Positions 38,002-46,465 of a stretch of DNA of 64,000 bases are shown one piece after another. Each line of letters starts with the position of its first letter. The first letter of the stretch is position 1. The stretch covers positions 186,001-250,000 of the forward strand of contig NZ_CABVHU010000004.1 in the NCBI RefSeq assembly GCF_902497855.1, given 5' to 3'. The DNA comes from Pseudomonas fluorescens. GTDB taxonomy: Bacteria > Pseudomonadota > Gammaproteobacteria > Pseudomonadales > Pseudomonadaceae. The notes below the pieces were generated by a model. It was not told where the DNA came from. It did not search any database and saw only the letters and a program-made list of their open reading frames with translations. The position numbers and the translations under genes are program-made.

Positions 38002-38682
38002 TTAAAAGAAGTCGCTCTGTATGAAACCGAAATCCATCAATTCAGCATCTTTGACCGGATTGAAGTTATCCAGCTTGTTCTTGGCCGTCAGGGGTTCTGG
38101 TGGACTGCGTAGTGCATTGGTCTTGTCATAACCGGGACCTACGATAGCGAAGACTATGCCGTTCCAGCCTTTGACAAAGTCATCATGGGAGTAGCGTTTG
38201 TGACCGAGGACGGGGTCGCCGATATAGACCCAATCCTTGTCTGCCCGCTGCATCACCACGAAGTGTTTGTAGCCGCGAATTTCCATCAGGACCACCACCG
38301 GAATCGTCACTGCATCCAGTTTTTCAGTAGGGATCTTGTAGCCCCGGGCGCGCATGCCGATGCTTTCTATGTAGCGCTTCATGTCCAGCATGGAAAAACC
38401 TTGGGTACGAACAAGTTCCTGGTCAGCGGTGACCAGCATGCCTTTGATGATGTGCTCTTCATCGACGTCGAGCCAATAAGCCTGGCGCAGGACCGTCGCC
38501 AGTGCGGCGGCGCCGCAGCTGAAATCAGTTTTCTGTTCGACGATGTCGCTGAACTTGCGCTCACGCAAACTCTGTACTTCCTTGTAGACCAGCATACCGC
38601 CAGGCAGGGCGGCCACAGGCATCTGTGCGGCCTGAGTCAGGCCAGACAGGCAGAGCAGGGCGAAAAGGGCAGTCTTACGCAT
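38002..38682 (-). CDS. fapD: Fap-associated C39-family protease FapD
   Basis: The 226 aa protein has a signal peptide (end near TQAAQMP) and a C39 papain-like domain. The catalytic Cys is in TDFSCGAAALAT, the His in YKHFVVMQ and the Asp in YIGDPVLGHKRYS. FapD is proposed to process Fap subunits during export. It is separated from fapC by an intra-operon terminator, so it is probably made at lower levels than FapC. Confidence 0.9.
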   Translation of the reverse strand: MRKTALFALLCLSGLTQAAQMPVAALPGGMLVYKEVQSLRERKFSDIVEQKTDFSCGAAALATVLRQAYWLDVDEEHIIKGMLVTADQELVRTQGFSMLDMKRYIESIGMRARGYKIPTEKLDAVTIPVVVLMEIRGYKHFVVMQRADKDWVYIGDPVLGHKRYSHDDFVKGWNGIVFAIVGPGYDKTNALRSPPEPLTAKNKLDNFNPVKDAELMDFGFIQSDFF

Positions 38683-38708
38683 GATCGATACGCCTTTGCG
38701 GACTGTGG

Positions 38709-38733
38709 AAAAGCCCCGTTGCCGGGGCTTTTA
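38709..38733 (-). terminator. Intra-operon terminator/attenuator between fapC and fapD
   Basis: AAAAGCCCCG and CGGGGCTTTT pair around a 5-base centre about 15 bp after the fapC stop. Read in the direction of the operon, the stem is followed by a short U-run (TTTTCC). It should stop most transcripts after the major amyloid gene while allowing read-through to fapDEF. Confidence 0.75.
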
Positions 38734-38745
38734 TTTCGATTGCGA

Positions 38746-39762
38746 TTACAGGCAGACATTGCAACCTGCAGCGATGGACAGCGAGTTGCTTTGTTGGTTG
38801 CCTACACCCGATGCTACGTTGGCGCCGCCGTTGCCGGAGAAGCCGTTCATCGAGCCCGCCATGGTGGCGGTGTTGGTTACAGGGGTTTTCCAGCCATCTG
38901 CAGTCAGTTGTTGTTGAGTGGTTACGCCAGCCAGGCCGAATACGCCGACAGCGACGAAATCAGACTTGGTGACATCGTCGTCATGGCCGCCACGGCCACC
39001 TTTGTTGCCATAACCATGGCCGTTACCGTGATGGTCATCCTCTCTGGACACGGCTTTGCCGGCTGCCACGAACGCACCCGCAGCGGTAAAGGTGCCTGTG
39101 AGCGTGTCTGTCTTGTAAACCTGGGTGCCGTAGTTGTTGACCTTCAGCCCGGTGGAGCTTTGGTTGGCTGCCGCCGCCGCGGTTGCTACACGGCCGCCCG
39201 ATACAGCAATGGCCAGGTTGTTTTTCTGTTGGTTGAAGCTGCCGGAAGCCACGTTCATGCCGATGTTGCCGGAACCGTTGCTGCCTGCGTTGTTGAGGGT
39301 CGACGTGTTGCCACTGGAATAGTTGTTAGCCTCGTTTCTGGTGTTGAATTGAGTCGCGGCTGAAACGGCGGTTGCAGTGCCGAAGATGAAGCTTTCGTCG
39401 GAAGTGGCCAGTGCAGCGGCGTTGTCTTGCTGGTTACCGTCACCGGCTGCAACGTTGGCGCCCATGTTGCCGTTGGAGCCATTGAGTGAGTTGTCGCCTT
39501 TAGCGTCGTTTTTGGTGCCTTGGTTCAATCCTTTGTTGCCATAGCTGTTTTGCACGTCCAGCACGGCAGCCTTGGCGCCGGAGCTGAGTGACAGCAGTGT
39601 TTCAAAGCTTGGGCCGCGATCATGCCCATTGTTGTTGCCGTGACCATTGCCGTGGCCATTGCCATGACCGCGATCATCATCGCGACCGCCTGCTTGTGCC
39701 GCGATTGCCATCACTGCTGCCAGTGCGAAAACCAGTGGTTTGAGAGCCATTGTAGGTTTCAT
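38746..39762 (-). CDS. fapC: Major functional amyloid subunit FapC
   Basis: Fibril-forming subunit of Pseudomonas biofilm amyloid. The signal peptide ends near AIAAQAGG. Three imperfect repeats lie at about residues 91-122, 154-190 and 299-333, each with the pattern GxNVAxGxxNQQxN, joined by linkers of about 31 and 108 residues. The protein ends with Cys334-Asn-Val-Cys337, the conserved CxxC of FapC. Two tracts rich in His, Gly and Asp (about 26-50 and 240-263) are unusual. At 338 aa it is longer than the best-studied FapC (about 250 aa); the difference is mostly in the second linker. Confidence 0.93.
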   Translation of the reverse strand: MKPTMALKPLVFALAAVMAIAAQAGGRDDDRGHGNGHGNGHGNNNGHDRGPSFETLLSLSSGAKAAVLDVQNSYGNKGLNQGTKNDAKGDNSLNGSNGNMGANVAAGDGNQQDNAAALATSDESFIFGTATAVSAATQFNTRNEANNYSSGNTSTLNNAGSNGSGNIGMNVASGSFNQQKNNLAIAVSGGRVATAAAAANQSSTGLKVNNYGTQVYKTDTLTGTFTAAGAFVAAGKAVSREDDHHGNGHGYGNKGGRGGHDDDVTKSDFVAVGVFGLAGVTTQQQLTADGWKTPVTNTATMAGSMNGFSGNGGANVASGVGNQQSNSLSIAAGCNVCL

Positions 39763-39824
39763 GGTGTTTCTCCGTGCTTATTAGTTGGTTAAGTGTTTAC
39801 TTTCTAATTGCACTGCGTTTGGTC

Positions 39825-40403
39825 TCAGTCAGAGACCCGGATGCTCAGGGTGTTAGCCATGCGGTTCCCCACCCCGGCACTCTGGTTCACCTGAATCACT
39901 CCTCGGCTGCCGGTGAAGGCCTGGTCGCTGATAGCGACCTGGCGACTACCGATTGAAGTGCCAGTTGTTCCTGAGTCTGGTTGCAACGCCACGTTCTGTT
40001 GAGAAAGGGCGCTATCGTCGACGCTTTGCGGTCCGGCACTGATGCTGATGCGCATTGCGTTGGCCATTTGGTTGTTGGCCCCGGCACTCTGGTTGACGCC
40101 CAGTACACCGTTGCCATTGCTGAAAGAGGTGCCACTTATTGTTGCTTTCGCATTCATCGACGGGTTGGCGGCCGTGTCGATTGCCTGGATGACCTTGGTC
40201 GTCGCTCCCGCATCGGTGCCGATGGCGATGGCACGCACGTTGGTTTGCTGCTGTTGATCACCGGCTGCCTGGTTGACGTTGAAGTTGCCTTTGTACTGGG
40301 TGCCGGAGTTGTGAATGTCGGCGTTGTTAACCACGCGAACACCGGAATCAGCCATGGCGCTGGTGCAGCCCAGCAGAGCAAGTACGATCAGGGAGCGCGT
40401 CAT
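39825..40403 (-). CDS. fapB: Minor amyloid subunit / nucleator FapB
   Basis: The 192 aa secreted protein has a signal peptide ending near SAMADSG and three repeats related to FapC: GNFNVNQAAGDQQQQTN, GVLGVNQSAGANNQMAN and GVIQVNQSAGVGNRMAN. By analogy with other pseudomonads it nucleates FapC fibrils. It starts 1 bp after the fapA stop, and GGAGG precedes its ATG, so translation is probably coupled to fapA. Confidence 0.92.
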   Translation of the reverse strand: MTRSLIVLALLGCTSAMADSGVRVVNNADIHNSGTQYKGNFNVNQAAGDQQQQTNVRAIAIGTDAGATTKVIQAIDTAANPSMNAKATISGTSFSNGNGVLGVNQSAGANNQMANAMRISISAGPQSVDDSALSQQNVALQPDSGTTGTSIGSRQVAISDQAFTGSRGVIQVNQSAGVGNRMANTLSIRVSD

Positions 40404-40404
40404 G

Positions 40405-40848
40405 TCATTGGCCTCCAGCCAGTTTGCTCAGGGGGGCGAGGCCGGAAGTCATTGCCCGATTGATGGTTCCCGAAATCGCGCCGCCACTGCCGCCACCATT
40501 CACTGCTCTCATGCCGGGCATGCCGCTGGGGTTGGTGATGACGTTGAGGCCTTGCATGCCTCCATTTTGGGGAATGTTGCTGCCAATGGAGGAGCCGCTG
40601 GCGACGTTGGCGAATTCGCCATCGCTGAGCTCGGAATTGCTGAGGCTTTGGGTGACTCGTTCGGAAGGATTGACGTTGACAGCAGTCGGGTTGGGGTCCT
40701 TGCCTCCGTCGCGGCCGATGTGCACCGGCTGAACGTCACGCCTGACCACGATGACCCCATTGCCTTCAGCTTGAACATTGAAGCTGAATATCGAGGTGGC
40801 GAATCCGACCAGCAGGAGGTGGGTTATTCCGTTATTGAAAGTTCCCAT
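40405..40848 (-). CDS. fapA: Fap chaperone-like protein FapA
   Basis: First gene of the fap operon, 147 aa. The signal peptide ends near NVQAEGN; the mature part has GVIVVRRDVQPVHIG followed by a disordered Asn/Gly/Ser-rich tail. FapA is intrinsically disordered in relatives and acts as a periplasmic chaperone that affects FapB/FapC distribution in the fibril. The ATG at 40848 is preceded by AAGGAA. Confidence 0.88.
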   Translation of the reverse strand: MGTFNNGITHLLLVGFATSIFSFNVQAEGNGVIVVRRDVQPVHIGRDGGKDPNPTAVNVNPSERVTQSLSNSELSDGEFANVASGSSIGSNIPQNGGMQGLNVITNPSGMPGMRAVNGGGSGGAISGTINRAMTSGLAPLSKLAGGQ

Positions 40849-41201
40849 GGCAACTATTCCTTCTTCTGCGAGCTGGACCTTGTCAGCGTTATGAAGGAGG
40901 GAGCGAAAGCTGTGCCGCTTTTTGATAGTCGTGGTAATTCAATAGCTTGCGAATTATGTCGAGAGGGGGTGTGTTGGGCGTTGTTTCAGATTTGAGACAG
41001 TGCTAAGTGCCTGTATCAGGCCAAAGCAGTTGCGATGCTCTAGATCAAGGGTTGACGGCAATGTGTTTCATTTGCTTAACAGCGCAGGTGTAAAGATTAT
41101 GAAGCCGTTCAAATGGCGAGTTTGAGCTCGGAAGGGTGTATCAAAAATGGACACTTTCCCCCAAAAACAGGGGAATACCGCGCCCGGATTCGCAAAAACA
41201 G
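40849..41201. other. fap operon upstream region
   Basis: This 353-bp gap between fapA and the convergently positioned end of the NadR-like kinase gene holds the presumed fap promoter (see 41009-41022). I see no gene in it. Confidence 0.6.
41009..41022 (-). promoter_or_regulatory. Candidate sigma-54 promoter of the fap operon
   Basis: Read on the minus strand, TTGGCCTGATACAGGCA has the invariant GG (41021-41022) and GC (41009-41010) of a sigma-54 -24/-12 promoter at the required 10-bp spacing, with several mismatches elsewhere. I found no other GG-N10-GC in the right orientation in this gap. It would give a leader of about 150 nt. The neighbouring sigma-54 activator gene makes it plausible, but it is not proven. 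Confidence 0.3.
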
Positions 41202-41726
41202 TCAGGAATCGAGTAGAAGCTCAACCGCCTTCAGGGCCTGGGCGCGACGCGCTGCCCAATCGCCCTGCAGCACTTGAACCGGTTGTCGATGGCGCTGCAG
41301 CCAGGCGAGGGTCTGATCGAAGAACGCCCGGCGTTGGCTCAGTTCGGGTTGGCAACGCTGGCCGTCGTCCGTCCAGGCGACATCGTCGGGAGACAATAGC
41401 AGGTGTAAATCATACTGCCTGGTCAACAGCGCCTGTTCGATCCAGACCGGGCAATCGCCAAACAGGGTCCGGCTCCAGAGGATGTTGCTCAGCAAGTGAG
41501 TGTCGAGCAGCAGCAGCCGCGGCTGCCGGGCACGGGCCTCGTCCTCCCATTGCAGTTGTCCACGGGCGATGTGGTCAATGTCGGCCAGGCAGGTATCGCG
41601 CGGGTTCTGCTCGATGAACCAGCGCACATATTCGTCCACCAGTACGCCGCCGAAACGCGCTTGCAGTTCGGCCGCCAGCCAGCTCTTGCCACTGGATTCG
41701 GGACCGGTGAGCACCAGGATTTTCAT
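41202..41726 (-). CDS. NadR-like ATPase / nicotinamide riboside kinase
   Basis: The 174 aa P-loop protein resembles the C-terminal ribosylnicotinamide-kinase domain of NadR. Walker A is GPESSGKS (residues 8-15), followed by LVDEYVRWFIEQNP and LLLLDTHLLSN. It overlaps pnuC by ATGA, so import of nicotinamide riboside and its phosphorylation to NMN are probably coupled. It lacks the adenylyltransferase and DNA-binding domains of full NadR. Confidence 0.88.
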   Translation of the reverse strand: MKILVLTGPESSGKSWLAAELQARFGGVLVDEYVRWFIEQNPRDTCLADIDHIARGQLQWEDEARARQPRLLLLDTHLLSNILWSRTLFGDCPVWIEQALLTRQYDLHLLLSPDDVAWTDDGQRCQPELSQRRAFFDQTLAWLQRHRQPVQVLQGDWAARRAQALKAVELLLDS

Positions 41727-42286
41727 GTGCGCAATACCGGGTCGGTGCGCCATTCCCGCCAGCCTTGCACGGCAATCAGGGCAAACAGCGCGTAGAGACC
41801 GGCGGTCAGGTACATCCCCTTGTAGACAAAAAGCCCGACGAAAATCACGTCCAGGGTGATCCACAGTGGCCAGCATTGCACGCGTTTCTGCGCCATCCAG
41901 ACTTGCGCCACCAGGCTGAAACCGGTCAACGCCGCATCGAGCCAGGGTTGCGCAGCATCGGTCCAGTGCGCCATTGCCGCGCCAAGCAGCAGACTGCCGA
42001 TCGCACCGACGGCAAGACTGACCGTTATCGTTTGAGCATCGAGCCGGCTGACCTGCCGCCCCTGGCGGGTTTCGCCCGCACGCGTCCACTGCCACCAGCC
42101 ATACAGCTGCAAGGCGGCATAGATCACCTGCAGCAGCATGTCGGAGTACAGCTTCACTTCAAAAAAGATCCAGCTGTAGAGCAGCACCATGACCAGGCCG
42201 ATCGGCCAGCACCAGGGGTTCTGTTTGACCGTCAACCAGACGGCAATGACACCGAGGGTGGCGGCAAACAGTTCAAGCCCGGACAT
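41723..42286 (-). CDS. pnuC: Nicotinamide riboside transporter PnuC
   Basis: Inner-membrane facilitator for nicotinamide riboside. The start at 42286 (MSGLELF) has AAGGAA upstream and gives 187 aa; a longer frame to 42337 is not supported. Hydrophobic segments and the aromatic motifs NPWCWPIGL, LYGWWQW and VQCWPLWITLDVIFV are PnuC hallmarks. The 4-bp overlap with the kinase gene indicates metabolic trapping of the imported riboside. Confidence 0.9.
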   Translation of the reverse strand: MSGLELFAATLGVIAVWLTVKQNPWCWPIGLVMVLLYSWIFFEVKLYSDMLLQVIYAALQLYGWWQWTRAGETRQGRQVSRLDAQTITVSLAVGAIGSLLLGAAMAHWTDAAQPWLDAALTGFSLVAQVWMAQKRVQCWPLWITLDVIFVGLFVYKGMYLTAGLYALFALIAVQGWREWRTDPVLRT

Positions 42287-42705
42287 GGGGGTTCCTTGGG
42301 AGAAGTCGAGAGGAGGGGGATTGTAACGGGTAGGCACGGAGTTTGAAGATCAAAAAATCGCAGTTTTGTGGCAGATCTTACGCCGTGTACATATCCCCAT
42401 CGCGCGGCCCGACTGCTATCCACTCCGGTTTCTTGTTCCTGTAATAAATGATCGTCAACCTCCAACCGCACGTTGCCGGACAGGCCTGGAAGACCTCAAG
42501 TCCATAAACGCGGCAGCGTTAATCGGGCTTGTCTGATAGGATTTCGGCCCCGCGCGGAAAAACCTGAGTCCAAGATGATTTTTCACGGAATTTTTATGGT
42601 TTTGTGGGGGAATTGTGCGCGCGGGACTTCATCTGCACTGATCACAGTGGCGTTCTGAAAATATTAACGGGGCATGCCGTTGGCGCATCGCTTCTTGGGG
42701 GATTG
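42287..42705. other. Divergent region between pnuC and uppP
   Basis: This 419-bp region should contain both promoters. A partly paired AGATCAAAAAATCGC...CAGATCTTA element lies at about 42349-42380. I see no thiamine or other known riboswitch and no supported gene. Confidence 0.5.
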
Positions 42706-43536
42706 ATGGATCTTTGGACCGCCTTTCAGGCATTGATACTTGGCGTTGTTGAGGGATTGACAGAGTTTTTGCCCATTTCCAGTACCGGGCACCAGATCAT
42801 CGTGGCCGACCTGCTCGACTTCGGGGGTGAGCGGGCCATGGCCTTCAACATCATCATCCAGCTCGGCGCGATCCTGGCGGTGGTGTGGGAGTTTCGCCGC
42901 AAGATTTTCGATGTGGTCGTCGGCTTGCCGACCCAGCCAGGCGCTCGACGCTTTACCGCGAACCTGCTGATCGCCTTTATGCCCGCGGTGGTATTGGGGG
43001 TGATTTTCGCCGACCTGATCCACCATTACCTGTTCAACCCGATCACGGTGGCCACGGCGTTGGTCGTGGGCGGTGTCGTCATGCTGTGGGCTGAACAGCG
43101 TCAGCATGAAGTACATGCCCACACCGTCGACGAAATCACCTGGAAAGATGCCCTGAAAATCGGCTTTGCCCAGTGTCTGGCCATGATCCCGGGCACCTCG
43201 CGCTCCGGTTCGACGATCATTGGCGGTTTGCTGTTCGGCTTGTCGCGCAAGACCGCCACCGAGTTCTCGTTCTTCCTGGCGATGCCGACCATGGTCGGCG
43301 CGGCGGTGTACTCGGGCTACAAGTATCGCGACCTGTTCGTGCCGGCTGATTTTCCGGTGTTCGCCATCGGCTTCGTCACTGCGTTCATCTTCGCGATGAT
43401 TGCCGTGCGCGGCCTGCTCGTGTTCATCGGCAGTCACAGCTACGCGGCGTTCGCCTGGTATCGCATCGTGTTCGGCCTGTTTATCCTCGCCACCTGGCAG
43501 TTTGGCTGGGTTGACTGGACCGCTGTCCAGCCATGA
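42706..43536 (+). CDS. uppP: Undecaprenyl-diphosphatase UppP/BacA
   Basis: Integral-membrane phosphatase that regenerates the undecaprenyl-phosphate carrier for cell-wall synthesis and gives bacitracin tolerance. The start at 42706 follows TTGGGGG and gives 276 aa. Catalytic motifs are seen: [14 protein letters not shown] (Glu16, Glu20, Ser26, His29) and PGTSRSGST (162-170, Arg166). It overlaps the downstream DUF1294 gene by ATGA. Confidence 0.94.
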   Translation: MDLWTAFQALILGVVEGLTEFLPISSTGHQIIVADLLDFGGERAMAFNIIIQLGAILAVVWEFRRKIFDVVVGLPTQPGARRFTANLLIAFMPAVVLGVIFADLIHHYLFNPITVATALVVGGVVMLWAEQRQHEVHAHTVDEITWKDALKIGFAQCLAMIPGTSRSGSTIIGGLLFGLSRKTATEFSFFLAMPTMVGAAVYSGYKYRDLFVPADFPVFAIGFVTAFIFAMIAVRGLLVFIGSHSYAAFAWYRIVFGLFILATWQFGWVDWTAVQP

Positions 43537-43964
43537 ACGATTCCAGCGCGCGCAACAACCCCGGACGCCGGTCCGGGGGCGAGATTCGCCATCTCCGGCT
43601 GAAACTGCTGGTGTTTGCGATCCTGTGCGCGCTGCCGCTGTCAGGTTCGATGACGATGTGGCTGGGTGGCATTTCGCGGGTGCCCCTGGCGGCCTATGGC
43701 ATCGTCAGCGTGCTGGCGTTCCTGTTGTACGGGAGCGACAAGCGCAAGGCTCGGCTCGATCGCTGGCGCGTACCGGAGAACGTGTTGCATGCGGTGGAAC
43801 TCGCCGGTGGCTGGCCAGGCGCCTTGCTGGCCCAGCAGGTGTTTCGGCACAAGACGCGCAAGCTTTCGTTTCAGCTGCTGTTCTGGGTGATCGTGCTGCT
43901 GCATCAGGTGTTCTGGATCGATCAGTTGTTTCTGGGGGCCTATCTGATGGACTTGCCACATTGA
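43533..43964 (+). CDS. DUF1294 membrane protein
   Basis: The 143 aa protein has a basic N-terminus, about four membrane segments and the DUF1294 core [21 protein letters not shown] and [20 protein letters not shown], common in small bacterial membrane proteins, some fused to cold-shock domains. No function is established. Its start overlaps the uppP stop by 4 bp, so it is translationally coupled to cell-wall lipid recycling. Confidence 0.87.
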   Translation: MNDSSARNNPGRRSGGEIRHLRLKLLVFAILCALPLSGSMTMWLGGISRVPLAAYGIVSVLAFLLYGSDKRKARLDRWRVPENVLHAVELAGGWPGALLAQQVFRHKTRKLSFQLLFWVIVLLHQVFWIDQLFLGAYLMDLPH

Positions 43965-44147
43965 TCATGAGCCGCGGACGCTTTAGTTATTGCCGCCGGA
44001 CTTTGATCTATTGTAGGGATTATTTACACTCTTCGTGCCAGATGCATTGTCAGCTTTTGTTGCTGTGAAACACAGTTACAACTGGGTGTTATGACGCCAG
44101 TTGTCTCCGTGCTAGTTTGCAATAACTTTAAATGCCTGGGGTTGGCA

Positions 44148-45044
44148 ATGAAACTTAAAGCGATTACCACCGCCTGTGCCATGCGTAAGTTGGCACGATT
44201 TATTTCAAGTAAGCCCGCGAAAAAAGTAGCTTATGTCAGAAAGCGGTCTGTGATGCTGGGTGCTCCTGACCTTAGCGAGCTTTCAGATGAAGTATTGCTC
44301 GGCTATCTGGAAGCCAATGAAAGTCTGATGGGAAGATTTGTCGAGCAGTACGAAACAAAAAAACATACCATCACGCCAAGACTGGTCCTGAATAAAAAAT
44401 TACTCGCGTTGACCAACGAGTTTGTCAACGTCGCCGTCGTGGCGGGAGTAGAGTCTATCCTGCTTGCCCTGGAATCCCGTGATAACGTGAGGCCTGCGCA
44501 CAGTCAAGCCATAATCACCGCCATGGATTCGTTGTTTGACGACAGGGATCACCTGCAGGAAAAGCTCCAGTCCCTTTCCTCACTGATTAAAAATCCGGAG
44601 CTGGTTTCAGAGATTATTTATACCGACGTCAACACTTATAATAATGTTTATCATCCGGTTACCGGTAGCGACAGTCAGGTCGACAGTCTGGAATTAGAAG
44701 GGCTCTATGGCACCGCTTTTCTAGAATTCATGGGCGTGGATTTATGCATGTTGATACATGAGCGCTGCTTGGAGGCTAACAAGGTTTATATACCCAAGGT
44801 TTCCGGTTTTAATTATGAGTTTTACTTGTATGTTGTTCTGCACGAGCTTGTGCATTTGCTGCTCGATGCTGATGATAATTCTTACGTTTACAGCGATAAG
44901 GATAAGGTGCAGGATTATAATGTTTACTCAGTCGCCAACCTGAAGGCACATGAGATTAATAACGCAGACAACTACGTCACTTTAATTTTTGTTGCTTTGG
45001 CTGAGTTGCATAAGGAAGGACGCATGGACCTCTGTCGGTTCTAG
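44148..45044 (+). CDS. Stand-alone aspzincin-like HExxH protein
   Basis: I recognise no named family for the whole 298 aa protein, but its C-terminal part carries HELVH (232-236; bases 44841-44855), then Asp243 and Tyr246 at the same HExxH-x6-D-x2-Y spacing as the toxin at 3340-8235, and INNADNY (Asp274), like the NAD motif of lysine-specific and M35 metallopeptidases. The preceding NKVYIPK strand also resembles the toxin's KRVYFSN. The start at 44148 has TGGGG upstream; a possible ATG at 44091 would add 19 residues. There is no signal peptide; the N-terminus is basic. The gene is AT-richer than its neighbours (runs such as TATAATAATGTTTATCATCC), suggesting transfer. Confidence 0.75.
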   Translation: MKLKAITTACAMRKLARFISSKPAKKVAYVRKRSVMLGAPDLSELSDEVLLGYLEANESLMGRFVEQYETKKHTITPRLVLNKKLLALTNEFVNVAVVAGVESILLALESRDNVRPAHSQAIITAMDSLFDDRDHLQEKLQSLSSLIKNPELVSEIIYTDVNTYNNVYHPVTGSDSQVDSLELEGLYGTAFLEFMGVDLCMLIHERCLEANKVYIPKVSGFNYEFYLYVVLHELVHLLLDADDNSYVYSDKDKVQDYNVYSVANLKAHEINNADNYVTLIFVALAELHKEGRMDLCRF

Positions 45045-45072
45045 CTTTGCTTCTGTTGCGCCCTGATGCCTT

Positions 45073-45432
45073 TTATAGCAACAGGCCGACCTGGGTGCGC
45101 TTGGGCAACTTGCGCACCACCAGTTGGTGGGAACGTTGCAACAAACCTTGCAGCTCTTCGGCGCCCAGCGGGTAGGGCGTTGCCATGATGATCCACTGCG
45201 CCCGTGCCAGATAAGGTGCCGGATGAATGCCCGGACGGTCGCAATGACCGAGAAACAGATCCTTGTCGACCTTGAACGCCAGGGATGCGCCCCGCAGGTT
45301 CTGCAAGGCGAACATCTTGTTTCCGGCAATCGAAAACACCCGCACGCCACCCCACTTGTAGTCTTCCCGCGCGCCGGGCAGCGCCAGGCAGAACTTTGCG
45401 ACATCGTCTTCACTCATGCGTGCGGCCTTCAT
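45073..45432 (-). CDS. MmcQ/YjbR-family protein
   Basis: The 119 aa protein is of the YjbR/MmcQ double-wing fold (CyaY-like), seen in LALPGAREDYKWGGVRVFSIAGNKMFAL and HCDRPGIHPAPYLARAQWIIM. The function is unclear, though relatives are called DNA-binding. It overlaps the upstream LysR gene by 4 bp (45429-45432), so it forms an operon with it. Confidence 0.88.
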   Translation of the reverse strand: MKAARMSEDDVAKFCLALPGAREDYKWGGVRVFSIAGNKMFALQNLRGASLAFKVDKDLFLGHCDRPGIHPAPYLARAQWIIMATPYPLGAEELQGLLQRSHQLVVRKLPKRTQVGLLL

Positions 45433-46337
45433 AGCAATCGCTCCCCACAGGCGTTGAATGATTCGATCAAATGGTCGATCCAGGCGCGCACCGCCGGCAT
45501 CACCCCGCGCCGATGAGGGTAGACCGCTTGCAGCCAGCCGCCAGGCAATGACCAGTCAGGCAGCAACTGCACCAGTGAGCCGTCTGCCAGTGCCTGCTCG
45601 CAATACATCATCGGCAACATGGTAAAGCCCTGGCCGGCCAGGGTGCAGGCCTTGCGTACGATGAAATCGTCGATACCCAATCGCGCTTCGAGGCTTAACT
45701 CAACGCTTTTGCCCTGTTGGTCAAGCATGCGGATATGCACCATGCGATCGGCTTCCAGCGCGCCGAGCACCGGCAGGGTTTTCAGGTCTTCGGGGTGGTT
45801 GATCTCACGTCCGTGCAGGAAGGCGGGACTGGCGACCATCGCCATTTGCGCCTGACGCAGGCGCCGGGTGACCAGCAACGGGTCTTCGTCGCCCAACTCG
45901 CGCACGCGCAGAGCGACGTCGACGCCCTCGGTCACCAGGTCGACCCGACGATTGAGCAACATGACCTCCAGTTGAACCTGGGGAAACTTCGCCAGGAAAT
46001 CACTGATAACGGTCGGCAGCATTTCGTGGGCCAATCCCACCGGGCAGGACACCCGCAAACGCCCGCGGGGTTCGCTGGACATGCTGGCCACGGCCTCATC
46101 GGCCATCTCGGCTTCCAGCAGCATGGCCTGGCAGTGCCGCAGATAACGCTCGCCCACGGCCGTCAACTTGAGTTGGCGGGTAGTACGTTGCAGCAAGCGA
46201 GCACCCAAGCGTTCTTCCAGCTCGGCGATCCGCCGCGACAGTCGCGATTTGGGAATCCCGAGCAAACGCCCGGCCGCTGCGAAGCCACCGGCTTCGACCA
46301 CCTTGGCGAAATAATAGAGATCATTGAGGTCTTGCAT
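45429..46337 (-). CDS. LysR-type regulator, divergent from azoR
   Basis: The LysR protein starts at 46337 (MQDLNDLYYF); a GTG three codons upstream is the alternative. Its helix-turn-helix lies at about residues 17-40 (AAAGRLLGIPKSRLSRRIAEL), followed by a co-inducer domain with PRGRLRVSCPVGLAHEMLP. It is of the CrgA/DsdC-like group that often controls quinone or oxidative-stress responses. It starts 129 bp from the divergent azoR gene, which it probably regulates. Confidence 0.92.
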   Translation of the reverse strand: MQDLNDLYYFAKVVEAGGFAAAGRLLGIPKSRLSRRIAELEERLGARLLQRTTRQLKLTAVGERYLRHCQAMLLEAEMADEAVASMSSEPRGRLRVSCPVGLAHEMLPTVISDFLAKFPQVQLEVMLLNRRVDLVTEGVDVALRVRELGDEDPLLVTRRLRQAQMAMVASPAFLHGREINHPEDLKTLPVLGALEADRMVHIRMLDQQGKSVELSLEARLGIDDFIVRKACTLAGQGFTMLPMMYCEQALADGSLVQLLPDWSLPGGWLQAVYPHRRGVMPAVRAWIDHLIESFNACGERLL

Positions 46338-46465
46338 ACTGTCCACTCGACTGTTCTATCAGTGGGACGAACTATCGCATTGTTGCCATCTAATCAGCTA
46401 TTGGTTTCGCCTGTAGGATTGTCTCCATCAGATCGCCATGAGCGGTCCTCACTTGGAGATCCCAC

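Noticed and set aside
41041..41080. ANR/FNR box in the fap upstream region
   Set aside because: Only the half-site AGATCAAGG is present; the partner half TTGAT at the proper spacing is missing.
42287..42705. Thiamine or other riboswitch upstream of pnuC
   Set aside because: No CUGAGA-type core or recognisable aptamer was found, and the kinase partner indicates nicotinamide riboside rather than thiamine.
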